The notes under the pieces: generated by a model
Database searches by the model: none
Seen by the model: only the letters and a program-made list of their open reading frames with translations
Told to the model about the DNA's origin: nothing
Position numbers and translations under genes: made by a program
Origin: Bacteroidales bacterium
GTDB taxonomy: Bacteria > Bacteroidota > Bacteroidia > Bacteroidales > UBA932
NCBI GenBank assembly: GCA_017455065.1
Contig: JAFTBU010000011.1
Coordinates: forward strand, 1-64,000
Reading direction: 5' to 3'
DNA: 64,000 bases
Part shown: one piece after another, positions 59,111 to 64,000 of the stretch
Numbering within the stretch: the first letter of the stretch is position 1
Layout: each line of letters opens with the position of its first letter

Positions 59111-61213
59111 TCACTTGAGTATATCGTTCAACACACCTGCAGCCGCCTGGCGGGCTCCTTCACCGGCACCCTTGATGACCAGGGGGGCGGAAGTCTCGCT
59201 ACGGATGATGGTCACGTTCTCCGTGCCGCTGATCCAGTAGAACGGGCTTTCGATGCCTACCAGCTGCATCTTGATCTCCGCCTTGTAGCCTCCCTTGGCG
59301 GAAGGGTCCCTGGTGAGGGATGCGACAAACCTCTGGCGCTTTTCGATGGCGTCCAACTCGGCCTCGCGGCGTATGAATTCGGGCTCGGATGCTTCGAGCC
59401 TGATATAGAAATCCTCCAGGGAGCAGTCGAAGAACTCCTTGGGAAGCATGGGGGTGATCTCCACGTCTTCCTCCTCCAGGGGCACGCCGGCTTCGCGGGC
59501 CAGGATGAGCAGCTTGCGCAGGGCGTCCTTGCCGCCGAGGTCGGTGCGGGGGTCGTGCTCGGTGAGCCCGGCCTTCTGCGCCTTGTGCAGCAGGGTGGCG
59601 AAGCTCTCGGTGTTGGCACCGTCATAGCCGGTGATGATGTGGTTGAGTGTGCAGGAGACGACGGCCTCGATAGACACCAATCCGTCCACGCTGTTGGCGC
59701 CGCTGGAGATGGATTCCAGCATAGGCAGGGCCGTACCCACGGTCGTGTCGTAGCGGAAGAAGCAGCCGTTGCGCATGGCGGCGCGTTTCATGGCGGCGTA
59801 TTCCACATAGGGCACGGCGAGGGAACGCCTGTTGGATGAAACTATGTTGATGCCCGCTTCAAGCAGGGGCACATAGTATTTGAATATCTCTTTGCTGTCG
59901 GTGCAATCGGCAAAGACCGAATGCCTCGGAGCGGTGGCGAGCACCTTCGCGGCGAAGTCGTGGTCGCTGGAAATGGCAGCCAGGTGCACCTGTTTGCCAT
60001 TGCCTGTAGCGCGGCCGCTGTTTATGAATTTCTCCAGGGCGGTGCCGACGGCTCCGTGGCCGGCGACGTAGAGCTCCACGACGCTGGGACGGGCGAATTC
60101 GAAAAATTCCTTGTGCACGGCGCGGCAGGCTTCCTTGGCCACTCCGGGACGCACGTCGATGGTGATGCAGCCGGGCTCGGAACCGGTGCCCACGGGGACG
60201 ATGCCGGCGTCCTTGAGGGCGGCGACGGTCCTGTTGTGGGCGGCCTCGACATCTATGGGGCCCTCTGCAGTGAGGGTTATCCTTTCATTGTCCCCGGCGG
60301 GCATATTGCTCACGCCTATCCACTCGCAGACATCCCTGCGGGGGAGCTTTTCGATCATGGTGCCGGGGTGGGCGGGGTCGAAACTGTTGCGTATGTTGAT
60401 GGCAATGCCGGCGGCCATGGCGGGGGCGACGGTGGGGGCATAGAGCACCTTGGCGCCGTGTTCGGCCATGTTGAGAGCAGCCTCGTAGGACATCTTGGGG
60501 ATGGTGACGGCGGCGGGGACCACCTTGGGATTGGAGGTCATGATGCCGGGCACGTCAGTCCATATCTCGACGCAGTCAGCACCCAGGGCTGCCGCATAGA
60601 GGGCGGCACTGTAGTCTGAGCCGCCGCGGCCGAGGGTGCAGATATGTCCCTCTTTGTTCCTGGCTACGAAGCCGGGAGCCACGAAGATGCGCACTTCGGG
60701 ATGCCCGGCCACTGCTTTCGCGATGCGGGCGTAGGTAGTCTTCTCGTCGTTGCGGACCACCAGATCCCTGGAGTCCAGCCATTTGACGCGGTATTTCTCG
60801 CTCGCGAGCTTGGCTGCGAGTATGCTGGTGGAAAGGAGTTCGCCGAAGGTCTGTATCTGCTCCTTGCGTGCGTCGGTGATGTCTTTGGCCGCAAAAATCT
60901 CGTCGGCGAGGGCCTTGAGCTCCGCGAAGAAACCGTGCAGGGTGGAACTGACCGCTTCGAGGTCCTCCCCGCTGAAAAGACGAGAGATGATGCGGGAGTG
61001 CTTGTCCCGGAGAGCGTCGATGACCGCCACATAAGAGAGGTCTCCGGCCGCAGCCAGGCGTCCGGTCTCAATGAGTGAATCGGTGCATCCGCTGATGGCG
61101 GAACTGACGAGGACCGTGCGGTCCGCAGATGCGGCATTTTCCACGATGTCGAGCACACCCGACATCCTGGTGGCGTTCGCCACCGAACTGCCGCCAAATT
61201 TCAAAACCTTCAT
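59111..61213 (-). CDS. thrA: Bifunctional aspartokinase / homoserine dehydrogenase
   Basis: The 700-residue protein has an N-terminal aspartokinase (MKVLKFGGSSVAN, LGRGGSDYSAALYAAALGAD), two ACT-type regulatory repeats around residues 300-380, and a C-terminal homoserine dehydrogenase (VELYVAGHGAVGTALEKF, PMLESISSGANSVDGLVSIE). It feeds the pathway at aspartate and diverts part to threonine and methionine. It lies between murA and dapB; ACT domains suggest feedback inhibition, probably by threonine (inferred). Confidence 0.96.
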   Translation of the reverse strand: MKVLKFGGSSVANATRMSGVLDIVENAASADRTVLVSSAISGCTDSLIETGRLAAAGDLSYVAVIDALRDKHSRIISRLFSGEDLEAVSSTLHGFFAELKALADEIFAAKDITDARKEQIQTFGELLSTSILAAKLASEKYRVKWLDSRDLVVRNDEKTTYARIAKAVAGHPEVRIFVAPGFVARNKEGHICTLGRGGSDYSAALYAAALGADCVEIWTDVPGIMTSNPKVVPAAVTIPKMSYEAALNMAEHGAKVLYAPTVAPAMAAGIAINIRNSFDPAHPGTMIEKLPRRDVCEWIGVSNMPAGDNERITLTAEGPIDVEAAHNRTVAALKDAGIVPVGTGSEPGCITIDVRPGVAKEACRAVHKEFFEFARPSVVELYVAGHGAVGTALEKFINSGRATGNGKQVHLAAISSDHDFAAKVLATAPRHSVFADCTDSKEIFKYYVPLLEAGINIVSSNRRSLAVPYVEYAAMKRAAMRNGCFFRYDTTVGTALPMLESISSGANSVDGLVSIEAVVSCTLNHIITGYDGANTESFATLLHKAQKAGLTEHDPRTDLGGKDALRKLLILAREAGVPLEEEDVEITPMLPKEFFDCSLEDFYIRLEASEPEFIRREAELDAIEKRQRFVASLTRDPSAKGGYKAEIKMQLVGIESPFYWISGTENVTIIRSETSAPLVIKGAGEGARQAAAGVLNDILK

Positions 61214-61225
61214 AACTGCACTACT

Positions 61226-62533
61226 TTATTTCCTGACTATATGCGCCCCGAGGGCGTTCAGGCGGCGTTCGATATCTTCGTAGCCGCGGTCTATCTGCTC
61301 GATATTCTCGATCTCCGAGGTGCCTGATGCGGACATTGCCGCCAGGAGAAGGGCGATACCGGCACGTATGTCCGGAGAGGTCATGCGGCCTCCCCTGAGG
61401 TTGATCTTGTGGTCGTGGCCTATGACCACGGCGCGGTGAGGGTCGCAGAGTATGATCTGCGCGCCCATGTCGATGAGCTTGTCCACGAAGAACAGGCGGC
61501 TCTCGAACATCTTCTGGTGGATGAGCACGCTGCCCTTGCACTGGGTGGCCACTACCAGCAGCACACTTAACAGGTCCGGGGTGAGTCCGGGCCAGGGGGC
61601 GTCGGCGATGGTCATGATGGAGCCGTCGATAAAGGACTCGATCTCGTAGCTTTCCTGTTCGGGGATGAAGATGTCGTCCCCGCGCTGCTCCAGCTTGACT
61701 CCGAGCCTGAGGAAAGCCTCGGGGATGATGCCCAGCTGGTCCCAGCAGACGTCCTTGATGGTCAGGCTGCTGCGGGTGATCGCGGCCATGCCTATGAAGG
61801 AGCCGACTTCGATCATGTCGGGGAGCACCCTGTGCGTGGTCCCGTGCAGGCTCTCCACACCTTCGATGGTGAGGAGGTTGGAACCTATGCCGTTTATCCT
61901 GGCGCCCATGGAGTTCAGCATCTTGCAGAGCTGCTGGACATAGGGCTCGCAGGCGGCGTTGTAGATGGTGGTGGTGCCCTTCGAGAGGACGGCAGCCATC
62001 ACGATGTTTGCGGTACCGGTGACGGAAGCCTCGTCGAGGAGCATGTAGGTGCCTTTGAGGTCCCTGCCTCCGCCGAGATGGTAGGCCCTGCGCTCCCTGT
62101 CGTACTCACAGCTGGCTCCGAGCTTGGCGAAGCCTTCGATGTGGGTGTCCACGCGGCGTCTGCCTATCTTGTCTCCGCCAGGTTTTGGGAAATAGGCTTC
62201 GCCGAATCTCGCCAGCATGGGACCCGCCACGAGCACGGAGCCCCGCAGGCGGGAGCATTTCTGCACGAACGCAGCGCTGCGCATATATTCCACGTCCACT
62301 TCATCGGCGGTGAAGGTGACGGTCCTGTCATCATTGCGCTCCACCTTGACGCCGGCTTCTTCCAGGAGGAAGATGAGGTTTTCGACGTCGAGTATCTGGG
62401 GGAGGTTGGAGATGGTGACGCTCTCGCGGGTCAGGAGCACTGCGCTGATGACCTGCAGGGCCTCATTTTTGGCGCCCTGGGGGACGATGGTGCCGCTCAG
62501 GCGGTGACCTCCTTCGATGACAAACGAACTCAT
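61226..62533 (-). CDS. murA: UDP-N-acetylglucosamine 1-carboxyvinyltransferase
   Basis: The 435-residue EPSP-synthase-like enzyme has GTIVPQGAKNEALQ, LVAGPMLARFG and RRRVDTHIEGFAKLGA. It transfers enolpyruvate to UDP-GlcNAc, the first step of peptidoglycan synthesis. The usual catalytic Cys in the loop GGCAIG is Asp here (GGDKIG, Asp121); Asp at this site keeps activity and prevents covalent fosfomycin binding in other species. It is the first gene of the operon. The -7 box TATCTTTG (62540-62547, minus) lies 6 bp before the start. Confidence 0.96.
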   Translation of the reverse strand: MSSFVIEGGHRLSGTIVPQGAKNEALQVISAVLLTRESVTISNLPQILDVENLIFLLEEAGVKVERNDDRTVTFTADEVDVEYMRSAAFVQKCSRLRGSVLVAGPMLARFGEAYFPKPGGDKIGRRRVDTHIEGFAKLGASCEYDRERRAYHLGGGRDLKGTYMLLDEASVTGTANIVMAAVLSKGTTTIYNAACEPYVQQLCKMLNSMGARINGIGSNLLTIEGVESLHGTTHRVLPDMIEVGSFIGMAAITRSSLTIKDVCWDQLGIIPEAFLRLGVKLEQRGDDIFIPEQESYEIESFIDGSIMTIADAPWPGLTPDLLSVLLVVATQCKGSVLIHQKMFESRLFFVDKLIDMGAQIILCDPHRAVVIGHDHKINLRGGRMTSPDIRAGIALLLAAMSASGTSEIENIEQIDRGYEDIERRLNALGAHIVRK

Positions 62534-62539
62534 ATCTTA

Positions 62540-62547
62540 CAAAGATA
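62540..62547 (-). promoter_or_regulatory. -7 box of the murA-thrA-dap-ddh operon
   Basis: TATCTTTG on the minus strand, six bases before the murA ATG, predicting a leader of at most a few nucleotides. Confidence 0.6.
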
Positions 62548-62656
62548 ATAAGTTTTTCATATTTTGTCTTGCACTTGAGTGGCAAGGTTATTTTTCTGTT
62601 ACGATTTGTTATATATATAAAATTGTTATATTTTTACGAATAATAATAACAATCTT

Positions 62657-63781
62657 ATGAAAGAACACATTAAACCTTTAATTGTCTGCATTTCAATAGC
62701 AGTATTCATAGCTTTGACATGTCTTTCGTGTAAAAAGAATATAACTGCAGAGCGGACCATCCATCTGGCAGATTATCCTTTCAGCGATATAGACAATCTC
62801 GGGAAACCAGTTTTTAAATACCTCGGTTGCTACCCTATTTCCGATGGGGAATCTTTTCCCGTATTCGGTTGGATGATAGGTATAAACGATGTAGATAGCT
62901 CAAGGTTATTACTCACTGACAGCAATCATGGTGACGTCCTGCTGATCGATAACACCGGACTCATTATCAGCTCGTTCAACAGGACTGGCCGCGGACCTGG
63001 TGAGTACATGTCAATCAGCGGGGCCGGACTCGATCTGTCAAGAGGAAGGATACTGGTCTCCGACCTTATGAAAAAAGACCGGTTGCTTGTTTACGACACA
63101 GAAGGAAACATATCTGAACCTGTCCTGCTGTCCAATCCAGCAATGGCTTCCATTTTTAACCCCGCCGACAATTGCGTATACAGTATAAACGCAAGCCCGG
63201 CATCCTCTGCTGTTTCAATTTATGATTTAAACACCGGACTGACCAGAACGTCAAAACTCACAAGTGATAAAAAAATAGAAGGAATGGTCAATATTGGCGG
63301 ACTGTACAGAATAGACGACGCCATAGTATGTGAACCGCCTTTGTCGTCCGAACTCACCGAAATCAGCAACCCGGAAGAACCATTATTCCTGAAAATTGAT
63401 TGCGGTAAACTGAGCATGCCTGAAGAATACTACTCCGACGGAAGCAAAATGGAAAACTATGGTAAGAACTATATATACGTTCAAAGCAAAACATTCTTCG
63501 GGAAAAATTACTTGTTTGTGGAGTTCCTTTATGATATGAAATTGTTTTTTGATCTATGGGATATTGAAACTGGCAAACTTCTATACAGAAGATTTGCAAG
63601 TTCAGAAGAAGACCCTCTGGGATATCCGGCGCAAAATGGAAGTTCTATAACATACGTATCGCCGTCAATCATTTCTTCAGAAGGCACAGCCTTTAATGTC
63701 CTGGATGGGGAATCCGCGTCGTCATTTGGCATTTCTAATCTGAACGCAACATATCTGCTTAAAATGGATGTGAACTTCTAG
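62657..63781 (+). CDS. Beta-propeller-type lipoprotein
   Basis: The 374-residue protein begins with a lipoprotein signal (MKEHIKPLIVCISIAVFIAL then CLSCKK, lipidated Cys at LSC). It shows repeated beta-blade motifs resembling BF3164-like 6-bladed propellers (NRTGRGPGEYMSISGAGL, RLLVYDTEGNISEPVLL, FFDLWDIETGKLLYRR), including GRGPGEY, which matches NGRGPQEC in the lipoprotein at 45717. The coding DNA is clearly more AT-rich than most of the window. Function is unknown. No NVEALA gene is seen immediately before it. Upstream lies an AT-rich region with a weak TATATTTT -7 box. Confidence 0.78.
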   Translation: MKEHIKPLIVCISIAVFIALTCLSCKKNITAERTIHLADYPFSDIDNLGKPVFKYLGCYPISDGESFPVFGWMIGINDVDSSRLLLTDSNHGDVLLIDNTGLIISSFNRTGRGPGEYMSISGAGLDLSRGRILVSDLMKKDRLLVYDTEGNISEPVLLSNPAMASIFNPADNCVYSINASPASSAVSIYDLNTGLTRTSKLTSDKKIEGMVNIGGLYRIDDAIVCEPPLSSELTEISNPEEPLFLKIDCGKLSMPEEYYSDGSKMENYGKNYIYVQSKTFFGKNYLFVEFLYDMKLFFDLWDIETGKLLYRRFASSEEDPLGYPAQNGSSITYVSPSIISSEGTAFNVLDGESASSFGISNLNATYLLKMDVNF

Positions 63782-63793
63782 AGCTGCTTTTTT

Positions 63794-64000
63794 ATGCTGA
63801 CCAAATCTTGGTTTTCAACATTACTTTTTATCACTATACTTAGCTGTAATGATGATCTGTCCTATCCTCCTGTTACACAGGGAAAGCAGACCATATCATA
63901 CAATATTGAAGGAACCTACAACATCCCTTTAGACAATGAAACGTCTGGGTTGATGAGCTACTTGATTGCTGCGGAAAGAAATGGAAAAGAGACTATTTCG
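63794..64000 (+). CDS. Lipoprotein of unknown function, N-terminal part
   Basis: The frame opens at ATG 63794 and runs to the window edge (69 codons). It begins with a lipoprotein signal MLTKSWFSTLLFITILSC, Cys 18 being the lipidation site, followed by NDDLSYPPVTQGKQ, a typical flexible start of a Bacteroidota surface lipoprotein. I do not recognise the family. It is 12 bp downstream of the propeller lipoprotein and probably cotranscribed. Confidence 0.7.
   Translation, partial: MLTKSWFSTLLFITILSCNDDLSYPPVTQGKQTISYNIEGTYNIPLDNETSGLMSYLIAAERNGKETIS

Noticed and set aside
1..64000. CRISPR arrays, rRNA genes, prophage, toxin-antitoxin or restriction systems
   Set aside because: I saw no regularly spaced repeats, no rRNA sequence and no cas, phage structural, toxin-antitoxin or restriction genes.

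Overview
The window is a compact stretch of chromosome from a member of the Bacteroidota, most likely Bacteroidales. The evidence is promoters of the TTTG-N(18-20)-TAnnTTTG type, the absence of Shine-Dalgarno sites, and lineage-typical families: DUF4294, DUF3098, DUF4270, NVEALA, BF3164-like beta-propellers, fused FeoA-FeoB and meso-DAP dehydrogenase. The DNA is GC-rich except for two more AT-rich patches near 45.7-47.0 kb and 62.5-64.0 kb. I cannot name a genus.

Layout. 0-0.7 kb: tail of an IS30-family transposase, then a GC-rich hairpin-bearing non-coding stretch. 0.7-5.6 kb: an aldo/keto reductase, secreted protein and EamA transporter unit, a tandem esterase, and queH. 5.6-9.1 kb: a hemerythrin/LuxR protein and the iron genes feoAB plus a small Cys-rich membrane protein. 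9.1-14.9 kb: radA, galE, tRNA-Leu(GAG), a CE7 esterase, rpsP-rimM and a DUF975 protein. 14.9-18.5 kb: sufB-sufC-short sufD-ispE. 18.6-24.6 kb: an M16 protease, tRNA-Leu(CAA), aroB and an aroD-aroA fusion.

24.6-35.1 kb holds the spc and alpha ribosomal operons from rplP to rplQ on the minus strand. 47.1-51.0 kb holds the S10 operon from rplC to rpsC, in the same orientation. Between rpsC and rplP, normally neighbours, lie about 12 kb of unrelated genes: DUF4294, lpxH-uppP-DUF3098-ftsX, a GT5-like protein with DUF4270, acpP, pectate lyase-uvrC-pnuC, and a beta-propeller/NVEALA pair. The break has a strong terminator after rpsC and a separate promoter before rplP, so the two halves look independently transcribed. 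rpsJ is not next to rplC.

51.1-55.8 kb: cdaA-mutS2-yraN-manC on the plus strand. 55.8-62.5 kb: a minus-strand operon for peptidoglycan and lysine/threonine precursors (murA-thrA-dapB-dapA-dapF-ddh). It encodes two alternative last steps to meso-diaminopimelate. 62.6-64.0 kb: a beta-propeller lipoprotein and the start of another lipoprotein.

The most interesting points are the split S10/spc cluster, the AroD-AroA fusion, a much-shortened SufD, a shared TTTGCAGYCC start region at four translation-related promoters, several genes whose -7 box abuts the start codon (likely leaderless mRNAs), and a GC-rich inverted-repeat element at 0.26-0.46 kb with a second copy at 35.4 kb. I found no CRISPR array, prophage, defence island or rRNA operon.
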